DNA of 64,000 nt from positions 365,001 to 429,000 of the forward strand of contig NZ_FLRH01000004.1 in NCBI RefSeq assembly GCF_900089585.1, written 5' to 3'. Every line of letters begins with the position of its first letter. Positions within the stretch are counted from its first letter, which is position 1. The position numbers and the translations under genes are program-made. The DNA comes from Micromonospora sediminicola (GTDB taxonomy: Bacteria; Actinomycetota; Actinomycetes; Mycobacteriales; Micromonosporaceae). A model generated the notes under the pieces. That model searched no databases. It saw only the letters and a list, made by a program, of their open reading frames with translations, and was not told where the DNA came from. Positions 7,810-16,640 of the stretch are shown here, in pieces.

Positions 7810-9410
7810 GCGCCCACCTCCACCGGGGTCGGCGCCGGCGCCGTCGGGCGGGCCGGGGCGTCGGGCAGCAGCCGGGAGTAGACGTCGTCGAGCACGCGCG
7901 CCTGCGCCTCCCAGGTCCAGCCGGCCAGCAGACCGGGCCGGTCGTACGCGGCACGGTAGCGCGCCGGATCGGCGAGCACCGCGGTCACCGCCCGGACGAA
8001 GTCGGCCACGTCCTCGGCGCGGAACACCTCACCCTGGCCGGTCTCCCGGACAGTCTCGGCCATCGTGCGCACGTCGGAGACGACCAGCGGCAGGCGGGCG
8101 TGTGAATACTCGAAGAACTTGGTGATCAGCGCGATCTCGTGGTTCGGCCAGTGCTGGATCGGGATGACCCCGACCTGCGCTCCGCCGAGGAACCGGACCA
8201 CCTGGTGGTGCGGCACGTACGGCAGCACGTGCAGCCGGTCCGCCACGCCCAGCTCGTCGGCGCGGGTGACCAGGCCGCGGACGTACGCCGAGGCGGGCTT
8301 GTTGACCACCAGGGCGACGTGCGCGTCGGGCAGCCGGGGGAGCGCCTCGACCAGCACCCCGAGACCGCGCTTGGCGGCGGCCACCCCGCTGTAGACCAGC
8401 AGCGGCGTGTCCGGTCCGAGACCGCACCGGGCCCGGATGTCCGGCACCGGCTCCTCCGGGTCGGTCGGCAGCTCGTCGACCGCGGGGGCGTTGAGCACGA
8501 CCGCCGGGCGCTCGGTCAGGCCGTGCTCGTCGCGCAGCAGGTCGGCCAGGCCGCCGGAGACGGTGGTGGTGGCGTCCGCGTACGGCACGTACTCCCGTTC
8601 GTGCGCCACGTTGCCGGGCAGCCAGCGGGCATTGTCGCGCCACGGCTGCACGCCGGGCAGGTACTCGTGGGCGTCCCACACCAGCGCGATCCGCCGGCCC
8701 GCGGCGGCGGCCCGGATCTTCGCCCGGGCGCCGACGCCGAGCATCCGGAAGTCGTTGGCGTGGATCAGGTCCGGCGCCAGCTCGTCGACGACCGGACCGT
8801 AGGCCAGCTCGTAGTCCCACAGGCCCGGCTCCAGCCGGCGCCACGCGCCGTCGCCGCGCAGCCGCTGCCAGAACAGCGTGTACGCCCGGTCCCAGGGGCC
8901 GTCCAGCTTGCGGCCCTTGCGGGCGCGGGTCAGCTCGCGGTTGCGGAAGCCGACCCACTTGCGGGTCAGGCCGGACAGCTTCTCCTCGGCCCGCAGCGCG
9001 ACCCAGGGCAGCCCGCCCGGCCGGCCGCCGCCGGCGCCCCGGGCCGCGGTGGTCAGCGCCGCCCGGCGTACCGCCAGGTCCGCCCGCCAGGCCTTGACCG
9101 CCTGGGTACGGTGCGCCGCGACGCCGCTGGGCGGATAGGCCAGCGGGTGGCGCAGCCAGGCCCGGCGGAACTCGTGCCGGCGGCGGGCCAACGGCTCGGG
9201 CATGGGGATCAGGCGCACCTCGGCGTCGCCGAGCCGCCAGCTCTGCGGCTGGCCGACCGGCGCGCGGCCGAGCAGCACGACGTCCCAGCCGGCCGCGGCG
9301 GCGGAGCGCGCCGCCTTCTGCACCCGGGAGTCACCGATGACCCCGTTGTCCACCAGCATGACGACCCGTCCCCGGGTGGCCGCCGCTGCGGTCGTGCCGT
9401 CAGATCCCAT
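7806..9410 (-). CDS. GT4-type glycosyltransferase (copy 1 of a paralogous pair)
   Basis: 534 residues from the ATG at 9410, chosen because GGCAGGA precedes it; a GTG at 9437 would add nine residues but has no ribosome site. The N-terminal Rossmann half begins RGRVVMLVDNGVIGDSRV and contains PDLIHANDFRMLG and LVWDAHEYLPG; the C-terminal half has LLVYSGVAAAKRGLG and ALITKFFEYSHARLPLVVSD, the GT4 donor-binding region. The protein at 16641-18263 has the same motifs in the same order and is clearly a paralogue. It is the first gene of the operon that ends at 4954. A TAGACT -10 box is at 9458-9463. Confidence 0.88.
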   Translation of the reverse strand: MGSDGTTAAAATRGRVVMLVDNGVIGDSRVQKAARSAAAAGWDVVLLGRAPVGQPQSWRLGDAEVRLIPMPEPLARRRHEFRRAWLRHPLAYPPSGVAAHRTQAVKAWRADLAVRRAALTTAARGAGGGRPGGLPWVALRAEEKLSGLTRKWVGFRNRELTRARKGRKLDGPWDRAYTLFWQRLRGDGAWRRLEPGLWDYELAYGPVVDELAPDLIHANDFRMLGVGARAKIRAAAAGRRIALVWDAHEYLPGVQPWRDNARWLPGNVAHEREYVPYADATTTVSGGLADLLRDEHGLTERPAVVLNAPAVDELPTDPEEPVPDIRARCGLGPDTPLLVYSGVAAAKRGLGVLVEALPRLPDAHVALVVNKPASAYVRGLVTRADELGVADRLHVLPYVPHHQVVRFLGGAQVGVIPIQHWPNHEIALITKFFEYSHARLPLVVSDVRTMAETVRETGQGEVFRAEDVADFVRAVTAVLADPARYRAAYDRPGLLAGWTWEAQARVLDDVYSRLLPDAPARPTAPAPTPVEVGA

Positions 9411-9457
9411 TCCTGCCCGTTTCGTCGTCGCCAGCACCGCGCCCGCGGACCCGAGCG

Positions 9458-9463
9458 AGTCTA
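9458..9463 (-). promoter_or_regulatory. -10 box TAGACT for the GT4-GT2-dehydrogenase operon
   Basis: Read on the minus strand, TAGACT (9463 to 9458) lies about 47 bases ahead of the ATG at 9410. This would give an untranslated leader of roughly 40 bases that contains the GGCAGGA ribosome site. No convincing -35 box was seen. Confidence 0.45.
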
Positions 9464-9638
9464 CGACAGCGGATCGGGCCGGAACGCCCGCCGCCGCCGG
9501 TGCCCCACGACCTGCTGTGACGCTTGCTACCCTCCATCCTGTTCAACGACCGGCGCCCGCTGCGGGTCGTTCGCCGGGTCGCCGGCCGCGCCACGCGGGC
9601 CCCGGACAACCGCAGCTCAGCGTGAACGGGACCGCACA

Positions 9639-10829
9639 ATGGACGTGGTGACCACCGAGGAACCCAGCCGGCCCGCGCCAGCTCCGCCGACCGGACCGGC
9701 CACCGCCGACCCCGCCCGGCCCGGCCTCGCCCGGCGGCTGCGCGACGCCGCCCGGGACGCGGCGCCCGCGCTCGCGGTGTTCGCGGCGATCCGGCTGGTC
9801 GGCGTGCTCGTCGTCTACCTGTGGGCGCGCAGCCTGGACGTGTCGCCGGCCGAGCGGCTCACCCGGGCCGACGGCAACTGGTATCTCGGCATCGTCCAGC
9901 ACGGCTACGACGGGTACGAGAAGACGCAGAGCAACATGGCGTTCTTCCCGCTCTACCCGGGCCTGACCGCGGCCGTGGAGCGGCTCTCCCCGTTCAGCCC
10001 GCGCGAGTCGGCCCTGGTCGTGGCGTGGCTGGCCGCGCTGGCCGCCGCCTGGGGCCTGTTCGCGATCGGCCGGCACCTGCACGACCGGCGCACCGGCGTC
10101 CTGCTCGCCGCGCTGTGGGCCGTGGTGCCGCACGCCGTGGTGGAGTCGATGGGCTACAGCGAGAGCCTGTTCACCGCCCTGGCCGCCTGGACGCTGTACG
10201 CGCTGCTGCGCCGGCACTGGGTCACCGCGGGGGTGGTGTGCCTGTTCGCCGGGCTGACCCGGCCCACCGCCTCGTCCCTGATCCCGGTGGTGGGGCTGGC
10301 CGCGCTGCTGGCAGTCGTCCGGCGGCGGGACGGTTGGCGGCCGTGGGCGGCGCTGCTGCTCGCCCCGGCCGGTTGGCTGGGCTACCTGGCCTGGGTGGGC
10401 AACCGGACCGGGCGGCTGGACGGCTGGTTCCACATCCAGTCCGCGGGCTGGGGCACCACCTTCGACTTCGGGGTCTACACGGTCGACCGGGGGAAGCAGG
10501 TCCTGGTCCAGGTGGCGGCGTTGCCGCTGTTGGTGGTCACCGTCGTGGCGCTGCTGTCGATCATGTTCTTCGTGTTGAGCGTGATCGACCGGCAGCCGTG
10601 GCAACTGTTGCTCTACAGCGGCCTGCTTCTGGTCACCACGCTCGGCGCCGCCGGCTACTACCACTCCAAGGCACGGTTCCTGCTCCCGGCGTTCCCGCTG
10701 CTGCTGCCCGCCGCCGTGGGCCTGGCCCGGGCCGGATGGGCCCGGGCCGTCACGGTGCTGGTGACCCTGGTCGCCTTCTCCGCCTACTTCGGCGGCTACC
10801 TGCTGCTGATCTGGACGAAGTCGCCGTAA
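9639..10829 (+). CDS. GT-C membrane mannosyltransferase-like protein (PIG-V-like)
   Basis: 396 residues with about eight to nine hydrophobic segments. Near the N-terminus, after the first membrane helix, is ADGNWYLGIVQHGYDGYE, matching the acidic WY-I-GY loop of PIG-V-like GT-C enzymes, followed by FFPLYPGL. These enzymes use polyprenyl-phosphate sugars and act on the outer face of the membrane. The ATG at 9639 was chosen although the frame is open far upstream, because the upstream part is only the antisense of the GT4 gene. It is transcribed divergently from the GT4 operon and converges on the next gene with only four bases between stops. Confidence 0.8.
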   Translation: MDVVTTEEPSRPAPAPPTGPATADPARPGLARRLRDAARDAAPALAVFAAIRLVGVLVVYLWARSLDVSPAERLTRADGNWYLGIVQHGYDGYEKTQSNMAFFPLYPGLTAAVERLSPFSPRESALVVAWLAALAAAWGLFAIGRHLHDRRTGVLLAALWAVVPHAVVESMGYSESLFTALAAWTLYALLRRHWVTAGVVCLFAGLTRPTASSLIPVVGLAALLAVVRRRDGWRPWAALLLAPAGWLGYLAWVGNRTGRLDGWFHIQSAGWGTTFDFGVYTVDRGKQVLVQVAALPLLVVTVVALLSIMFFVLSVIDRQPWQLLLYSGLLLVTTLGAAGYYHSKARFLLPAFPLLLPAAVGLARAGWARAVTVLVTLVAFSAYFGGYLLLIWTKSP

Positions 10830-10833
10830 CCGG

Positions 10834-12756
10834 TCAGCGGGTGAACGGCCGGACGTCCCACACCCAGACGTCCTCGACCCGCTCCCCCGGGCCGTACAGC
10901 GCGTCCAGCACGGTCTTCAGGTCGTCGTGGCGGCGGGCGCCACGGTCGGGCAGCACCACCGCGTCGGCCTTCCAGTGGCGCACGTCGGCCCGCGCCTGGT
11001 CGACGTCCGCCTCGCCGACGGTGGTGTCCCGCTCCCCGAGCGAGACGGCGGTGAGCAGCTTCGCCGTGGGCTGCGGGTCGACGCCCCAGCGGCCGGTGTT
11101 GTCGGTGGCGGAGACCGGCGCGAGGAAGTAGCCCTCGGGGACGGCGAAGCCGGCCACCGCGGCGGAACTCCAGTACAGCGACGTCATGCCGTTCACCGGC
11201 ACCGGCACCAGCGTGCGGCCGGGGGCCACGTGGTCCCGCCAGGCTCCCGCGGTGACGAAGTCCGGCACCGGGGTGCGGCCCTTCGCGTCCAGCGGCATCG
11301 GCAGGATCGGCAGCAGCGCGGCGGCCACCGCGACGGCCCCGAGGCGGGCGGCCAGCCGGCCGGCGGGTTCCGTCCGGCGGGCGGCGAGCCGGTCACCGGC
11401 GACGGCGAGCAGCACACCGAGCGCCACGGTGGTGATCAGCGCGAACCGGGACACCACCACGGAGTCGAACACCGGCAGGCTCTGCACCAACGCGAACGGC
11501 GCCGGGATGTCGGTGCGACGGGTCCCGACGGTCCAGGTGGTGCCGATGGAGAACAGCGCCGACACCAGGCCGACCGCCCCGAGCACCCGGACCGTGGTCT
11601 CCCGGCGCAGCCACCAGAGCGCTCCGGCCGCGAGCACCACCAGGGACCAGCCGTAGAAGCTGGCCTGTTCGGTGGTGTTCGGCGCCCATCCGACCGCGCT
11701 GGTCGGGCCGCCGGCGACCGACTTGGTGGCGAACTCGACGAACGAGCCGAGCTTGAGGGCGTAGATGTCCGGGGTGCCCGGATGACCGACCCGGTGCTGC
11801 GGCCCGGCGAACTGCATCCAGAGCGGGTACGCCGCCGCGGCCGACACGAGTACGGCGGTGATCGCCAGGCCGGACAGCAGGGGCCGCAGCCGGCGCACCG
11901 CGTCGCGGGGCCGGAAGACGAGATAGGCCAGGGCGAGCATCAGGCAGCCGAGCGCCGTCAGGAAGAGGATCTCCAGGCTGACGAAGAACTGGGCCACCAC
12001 CAGAGCGCCCAGCACCAGGCCGTCGCGCACCACGCGCCCGCCCCGGGACAGCGCGACCACCCGCCACACGATGAACGGCACCAGCCACTGCGCGGTGATG
12101 TGCGGGTGGCCGTTGCTGTGCGAGATCAGCGCGGGAGCGAAGGCGCAGAACAGGCCGCCGACGAAGGCCGCCGCCCGGGAGTCGACCACGTGCCGGGAGA
12201 GCACGTGGTACCAGGCGTAGCCGGTGCCGACCAGGTTCAGCGTGATGAACAGCAGGTAGGAGAAGGACGCGCCGAAGAGCAGGGTGACCGGGGTGAGCAC
12301 CAGGCCGGGAAGCTGCATCCCGACGTTGGTCATCAGGTTCACCCCGGCCGGGGCGTTCTGCAACGTGGTGAAGAACGGGTTCTCCAGGTGGGTGACCGCG
12401 TGCGCCGCGTACGCCAGCATCCACTCGTTGAAGCCCTGGTCGTTGGGGCGACTGCCGAGCAGTCGCCCGTCGAAGTCCCGCCAGCCCCGGGCGGTGACCC
12501 AGAACGCGCCCGCCAGGTAGATCAGCGCGACCAGCGCGTCGGCACGGCGCCACCGGCGGGCGCGACCGCCCTCGACGGCCGGCTCCGGGCCCGGCTCCGC
12601 CACCTCCCCGGTCGCCGGCCGGCCGGCCGGATCCTCCGGTGCCGTCCCGCGCGCCGGGGCGGCGGCCGAGGGGTCGGGCGTGGTGCCGTCGGTCGCCTCG
12701 GCGTCCCCGGCGGGAACGGGCTCACGGTCGCGGGTGTCGGGCGCGGGCGCGGTCAT
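10834..12756 (-). CDS. Large polytopic membrane protein, GT-C-like
   Basis: 640 residues: a disordered Pro/Glu/Ala-rich N-terminus (1-65), then about ten to eleven membrane segments (from ALVALIYLAGAFW) and a soluble C-terminal domain from about 500 (LVPVPVNGMTSLYWSSAAV) to the end. An acidic loop after the first helix (RGWRDFDGRLLGSRPND) and HPHITAQW are compatible with a lipid-linked-sugar glycosyltransferase, but I do not recognise a specific family. The ATG at 12756 is preceded by TAGACT and eight bases, so the mRNA may be leaderless. Its place in the locus suggests extracytoplasmic glycan modification; this is inference. Confidence 0.65.
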   Translation of the reverse strand: MTAPAPDTRDREPVPAGDAEATDGTTPDPSAAAPARGTAPEDPAGRPATGEVAEPGPEPAVEGGRARRWRRADALVALIYLAGAFWVTARGWRDFDGRLLGSRPNDQGFNEWMLAYAAHAVTHLENPFFTTLQNAPAGVNLMTNVGMQLPGLVLTPVTLLFGASFSYLLFITLNLVGTGYAWYHVLSRHVVDSRAAAFVGGLFCAFAPALISHSNGHPHITAQWLVPFIVWRVVALSRGGRVVRDGLVLGALVVAQFFVSLEILFLTALGCLMLALAYLVFRPRDAVRRLRPLLSGLAITAVLVSAAAAYPLWMQFAGPQHRVGHPGTPDIYALKLGSFVEFATKSVAGGPTSAVGWAPNTTEQASFYGWSLVVLAAGALWWLRRETTVRVLGAVGLVSALFSIGTTWTVGTRRTDIPAPFALVQSLPVFDSVVVSRFALITTVALGVLLAVAGDRLAARRTEPAGRLAARLGAVAVAAALLPILPMPLDAKGRTPVPDFVTAGAWRDHVAPGRTLVPVPVNGMTSLYWSSAAVAGFAVPEGYFLAPVSATDNTGRWGVDPQPTAKLLTAVSLGERDTTVGEADVDQARADVRHWKADAVVLPDRGARRHDDLKTVLDALYGPGERVEDVWVWDVRPFTR

Positions 12757-12764
12757 GGCGTAGG

Positions 12765-12770
12765 AGTCTA
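12765..12770 (-). promoter_or_regulatory. -10 box TAGACT for a probably leaderless mRNA
   Basis: On the minus strand TAGACT (12770 to 12765) stands eight bases ahead of the ATG at 12756. No ribosome site is visible between them. Confidence 0.5.
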
Positions 12771-12983
12771 CGAAAGCCGTGGCCCGCGGAGGAGGACCGG
12801 TCGAGCGGGGATCACCGGGTGTCGCGCCGAGCGGCCGTGAGCTGGGACACCGTGACCCGGGGCACGGTGAGGCCCGGGCCCGCCGGGCGGCGGCACGTCC
12901 GAGGCGCGCGGCGACGTTATTGTAGGGTCCGCACGCTGTCCGAGGGCCGTTCCGCTCTCCCCACCTTCCCAGGATCGGAATCG

Positions 12984-14423
12984 ATGAACAACGGGCGATC
13001 TCTCTGGGGCTCGTTGAAGCTCCCCCGGCCCCGACGGGCCGGGTCCCGACCGCACATGATCTACCTCGCGATCGGCTTCCCGCCGGCGGCCAAGAGCTGC
13101 GCCTACCGCATGCGCGAGACGGCGAACCAGTTCGCCGCCGCGGGCTGGGACGTGACCGCGGTCACCATCGCGGACGAGGCCTGGGAGCGCGAGTACGGCC
13201 TCGACCACACGCTCTCCGAGGGGGTCGACCCCCACGTCCGGGTGGTCAAGCTGCCGCTGTTCCGGGACGACCTGGAGACCGACATCCGCTCGTTCACCGA
13301 GCAGCGTGCCCTGGCTCACAAGGACTACCTGGCCGACCTGCGCAAGCAGAACCTCAAGGTCTTCCCCGAGCCGGTCTTCGGCGGTTGGCGTCCCGCGCTG
13401 GAGAAGGCGCTGCTCCAGATCCACCGGGAGCGGCACGTCGACCTGCTGGTGACCACCTGCGCCCCGTACGTCAACCTGGCCGCGACCTGGAAGCTCTGGG
13501 AGACCCACCGGGTGCCCTACGTGGTGGACTTCCGCGACGGCTGGTCCGTCGACGTGATCAACAACGGTGAGGCGTTCCCCCGGGAGTCGGTCTCCGGGCA
13601 GTGGGAGATCAAGCTGCTCACCGACGCCGTGGCCATCTGGAACGTGAACGAGCCGATCTCCCGCTGGTACCGGGAGCGCTACCCCGAGCTGGCGCACAAG
13701 ATGCGGATCGTGCGCAACGGCTACGACGCGGCCAGCATCCCGACCCAGGTGCGCCCCGCCCCGCCGGACCGGCCGCTGACCTTCGGCTACCTCGGCGCGC
13801 TGAACCTGCCCGTGCCGCTGCTGGACGCCGTGCTGCAGGGCTGGCGGACGGCACGCGCGGAGGACCCGGCGCTGGCCGACGCCCGCTTCGAGGTGCGGGG
13901 CCACATCGGCGCCGCGTGGGCGCGCGGCGACAACGCGCACGCCGAGCTGCTCCGGGCCGCCGCCGTCGACGGCGTGCTGGTCGGCGGCTCGGTGCCCAAG
14001 GCCGAGGTGGTCGACCTCTACTCCCGCTGGGACGCGGTGGTGCTGATGGTGACCGGCGGCCGCTACATGACCTCCGGGAAGGTCTACGAGTACATGGCTA
14101 CCGGCCTGCCGGTGGTCTCCGCCCACGAGGCCGACCACGACGCCTCCACCGTGCTGTCCACGTACCCGCTCTGGACCGGCGCGGTCGGGCTGGACCCGGC
14201 CGAGCTGGCGAGCGCGTTCCGGCGGGCCGCCGCGATGGCCCGCACCGCCGACGCGACGGAGCGGGAGCAGGCGCGCGCCGAGGCGCGGCAGTACGCCCGC
14301 GAGGAGCAGCTCATCCCCGCCGTCCGGGAGGTCACCGACCTGGTGCTGGGCGCCGGCGGACCGGTCCCCCCGCAGCCCTCCCCCGCCGGCGCACGCGTCC
14401 TGGCCCGAGAAGGTAGGTCATGA
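12984..14423 (+). CDS. GT-B glycosyltransferase (GT4-like)
   Basis: 479 residues from the ATG at 12984 (AGGATCGGA upstream). The N-terminal half has IYLAIGFPPAAKSCAYRM and DLLVTTCAPYVNLAA, with VPYVVDFRDGWSVD typical of GT4 proteins that act on lipid-linked or wall glycans. The C-terminal half has LTFGYLGALN and MTSGKVYEYMATGLPVVSA, with Glu of KVYEY in the usual donor-binding position. It overlaps the next gene by four bases (ATGA) and both form a two-gene operon. A TAGGGT box at 12923-12928 may be its -10 element. Donor and acceptor are unknown. Confidence 0.85.
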   Translation: MNNGRSLWGSLKLPRPRRAGSRPHMIYLAIGFPPAAKSCAYRMRETANQFAAAGWDVTAVTIADEAWEREYGLDHTLSEGVDPHVRVVKLPLFRDDLETDIRSFTEQRALAHKDYLADLRKQNLKVFPEPVFGGWRPALEKALLQIHRERHVDLLVTTCAPYVNLAATWKLWETHRVPYVVDFRDGWSVDVINNGEAFPRESVSGQWEIKLLTDAVAIWNVNEPISRWYRERYPELAHKMRIVRNGYDAASIPTQVRPAPPDRPLTFGYLGALNLPVPLLDAVLQGWRTARAEDPALADARFEVRGHIGAAWARGDNAHAELLRAAAVDGVLVGGSVPKAEVVDLYSRWDAVVLMVTGGRYMTSGKVYEYMATGLPVVSAHEADHDASTVLSTYPLWTGAVGLDPAELASAFRRAAAMARTADATEREQARAEARQYAREEQLIPAVREVTDLVLGAGGPVPPQPSPAGARVLAREGRS

Positions 14424-16570
14424 TCGAGGTCCTGATGGTTATGGGCGCCGTCCCCGGACGGGTGGCGGTCCTGACCGACGCGCTCGAGCAGTTCCGCGCC
14501 CGGGGCGTCACCGTCCGGGTGGCCACGACCTTCGACCCGGTGGAGAAGATCCCGGCGGCGACCGAGCTGGCCGAGGTGCACCTGCTGCCCACCTCCGCCG
14601 AGCTGGGCCCCAAGTTCGGCCGGATGGTCAAGCGGGCGAGCCCGGCCCGCCGCCCCTGGCTGCGGGCACAGCGCGACCCGTGGGTCCGCCGGCACGCCAA
14701 GCGGGCGGACGTCCTGGTCGCCCTGGACGCGCAGGCCCTGCACACCGTCTGGCAGCTCGCCCAGCGACACCGGCGGGCCGACGCCGTCTACGGCATCGCC
14801 CCGGCGCTGCGGGCGGTGGAGAAGCGGTCGGCCGACCCGGCCCGCTACCGGCGTCCCCGGCTCACCACCGTCGGCCCGAACCCGGCCGTGCTGGCCAGCG
14901 CCACCCGCAGCCAGACCGCCGACCTGGCGAAGCGGGTGTTCGAGATCAGCACCGGGAAGCGGGCCATGAAGCTCGGGCCGGTGCGCTGGTTCTGGCAGGG
15001 CGCCGTCACGGCGCCCGGCCTGCCGGAACGGCACCGGGGCACGATCGCCCGGCGGGTCACGGGCACCATGCTCAAGTCCGGGCACGGCGCCAGCGCGAAG
15101 CGGCTGGCACTGGCGGCCCAGGGTCGCCTGAAGAGCCCGACGACCCGGGGGCAGCTCCTCGGCCCGATCGTCGACGCGGAGCTGAGCCAGGGCAGGGTTC
15201 CCGAGCACCTGATGACCGTGGTGCGGGGCCAGCTCAAGCTCGCCGACGGCTTCCTCAAGCGCCGGAACCCGGGCAAGGCCGCGCCCCACGTGCTGCGCGC
15301 GTTCAACCTGATGTTCCACCGGATCGTGCAGTTCGACGGCACCACCTCGCCGCTGGCCGAGGATCCGGAGAAGTTCCTCGCGCCGCTGCACACCAGCGAG
15401 GCCGGCCAGGCGATGGCGACGCCGCGCGGCCGGCAGAGCCCGGCGGCGTTCCCGCCGGCCGGCCGGCCGCACCGGATGCTCTTCTTCACCGGGCTGAACG
15501 ACAACTTCCTCGGCCCGATCCTCGAACGCTACGAGGCGATGCCCGGGGTGGAGGTCCGCCGGCTCAACCTGATGGAGGAGTCGATCCTCCCGGTGCTCAG
15601 CAACGGCCGCACGAACGTGGCGCTGCACATGCTCGCCGGCACGTCCAAGCGGGCCGGGGAGGTCCAGGAGGCGTGGGGGCCCCACCTCGAGTGGGCGGAC
15701 ACCGTCTTCGTGGACTGGTGCAACCTGGGGGCCGCGATGCTGACGATGATCGACCCGGGCACCACCCGGGTGATCGTCCGCCTGCACAGCTTCGAGGCGT
15801 TCAGCTGGTGGCCGCACCTGACCGACTGGTCCCGGGTGGACGACGTGGTCTTCGTCTCCGAGCATCTCCGCGACCTGGCGCTGGCCGCGGTGCCCCGGCT
15901 GCGCGCCCCGCAGGGGCCGCGCACGCACATGATCAGCAACGCGATGGAGCTGCACCGGTACGTGGCGCCGAAGGTCGACGCCGACAGCCGGTTCACCCTC
16001 GGGCTGGTCGGTCTGAGCTCGCTGGCCAAGGACCCCCGCTGGGCCCTGGCCGTGCTGCGGGAGCTGCGCCGGCGGGACGACCGATACCGCCTCAAGCTGA
16101 TCGGCGACCCGCTCAACCCGGAGCTCAGCCCGGCGATCAAGGCGTACGTCCGGGAACTCGACGCCGAACTGGCCGAGCTGGAGTCCGCCGGCGCCGTGGT
16201 GCGGGCCGGCCGCACCGACGACGTCCCCGGCGCGCTCACCGACGTCGGGGTCATCCTCAGCACCTCGCTGCGGGAGAGCTTCCACTGCGCGCTCGTCGAG
16301 GGCGCGGCCAGTGGCGCCGTGCCGGTGGTGCGCGACTGGCCGTTCTTCGCCGGCCGGCCGCACAGCGCCCGGAGCCTCTTCCCCAGCGACTGGGTGGTCG
16401 GCACGCCGGAGGAGGCCGCCGAGCGGATCCTGGCCCTCACCGCGTCGGAGGACGTCTGGCGCGAGGCGGGCGCGGCGGCGTCGGCGCACGTGCTGAGCAC
16501 CTGGGACTGGTCGGTCACGCAGAAGGACTTCGACCGGCTGCTGCTGGAGCCGCCGGCCACCACCGACTGA
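14420..16570 (+). CDS. Large two-part glycosyltransferase-like protein
   Basis: 716 residues. Residues 1-330 contain a Rossmann-like start (IEVLMVMGAVPGRVAVLTDAL) and a basic middle part I do not recognise. From about 350 a second Rossmann unit starts (RMLFFTGLNDNFLGPILERY), followed by VFVDWCNLGAAM, VIVRLHSFEAF and a GT-B C-terminal domain with FTLGLVGLSSLAKDP and STSLRESFHCALVEGAASG. That last motif matches the donor-binding acidic region of GT4. The protein is about twice normal GT4 length. It is translationally coupled to the preceding glycosyltransferase, so both probably act on the same glycan. Confidence 0.75.
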   Translation: MIEVLMVMGAVPGRVAVLTDALEQFRARGVTVRVATTFDPVEKIPAATELAEVHLLPTSAELGPKFGRMVKRASPARRPWLRAQRDPWVRRHAKRADVLVALDAQALHTVWQLAQRHRRADAVYGIAPALRAVEKRSADPARYRRPRLTTVGPNPAVLASATRSQTADLAKRVFEISTGKRAMKLGPVRWFWQGAVTAPGLPERHRGTIARRVTGTMLKSGHGASAKRLALAAQGRLKSPTTRGQLLGPIVDAELSQGRVPEHLMTVVRGQLKLADGFLKRRNPGKAAPHVLRAFNLMFHRIVQFDGTTSPLAEDPEKFLAPLHTSEAGQAMATPRGRQSPAAFPPAGRPHRMLFFTGLNDNFLGPILERYEAMPGVEVRRLNLMEESILPVLSNGRTNVALHMLAGTSKRAGEVQEAWGPHLEWADTVFVDWCNLGAAMLTMIDPGTTRVIVRLHSFEAFSWWPHLTDWSRVDDVVFVSEHLRDLALAAVPRLRAPQGPRTHMISNAMELHRYVAPKVDADSRFTLGLVGLSSLAKDPRWALAVLRELRRRDDRYRLKLIGDPLNPELSPAIKAYVRELDAELAELESAGAVVRAGRTDDVPGALTDVGVILSTSLRESFHCALVEGAASGAVPVVRDWPFFAGRPHSARSLFPSDWVVGTPEEAAERILALTASEDVWREAGAAASAHVLSTWDWSVTQKDFDRLLLEPPATTD

Positions 16571-16587
16571 CCGGCGCACCGACGGAA

Positions 16588-16629
16588 ACGATTCGGCCGG
16601 CTCCCCCTCGGGGGAGCCGGCCGAGTCGT
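16588..16629. terminator. Bidirectional terminator hairpin
   Basis: Arms 16588-16606 and 16611-16629 pair with one G-T mismatch; the core TCGGCCGGCTCCCC is perfect with a CTCG loop. It sits between convergent glycosyltransferase genes. Confidence 0.85.
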
Positions 16630-16640
16630 CTGTCCGCGGG

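Noticed and set aside
4610..7954. Very long open frame (1114 codons) on the minus strand, and a 935-codon one on the plus strand (5074-7881)
   Set aside because: Both run across the dehydrogenase and GT2 genes in other frames; their composition (Arg/Gly/Pro runs) is that of high-GC shadow frames and no domain is seen.
8139..9638. 500-codon N-terminal extension of the GT-C gene that starts at 9639
   Set aside because: It is antisense to the GT4 gene; the membrane domain begins shortly after the ATG at 9639.
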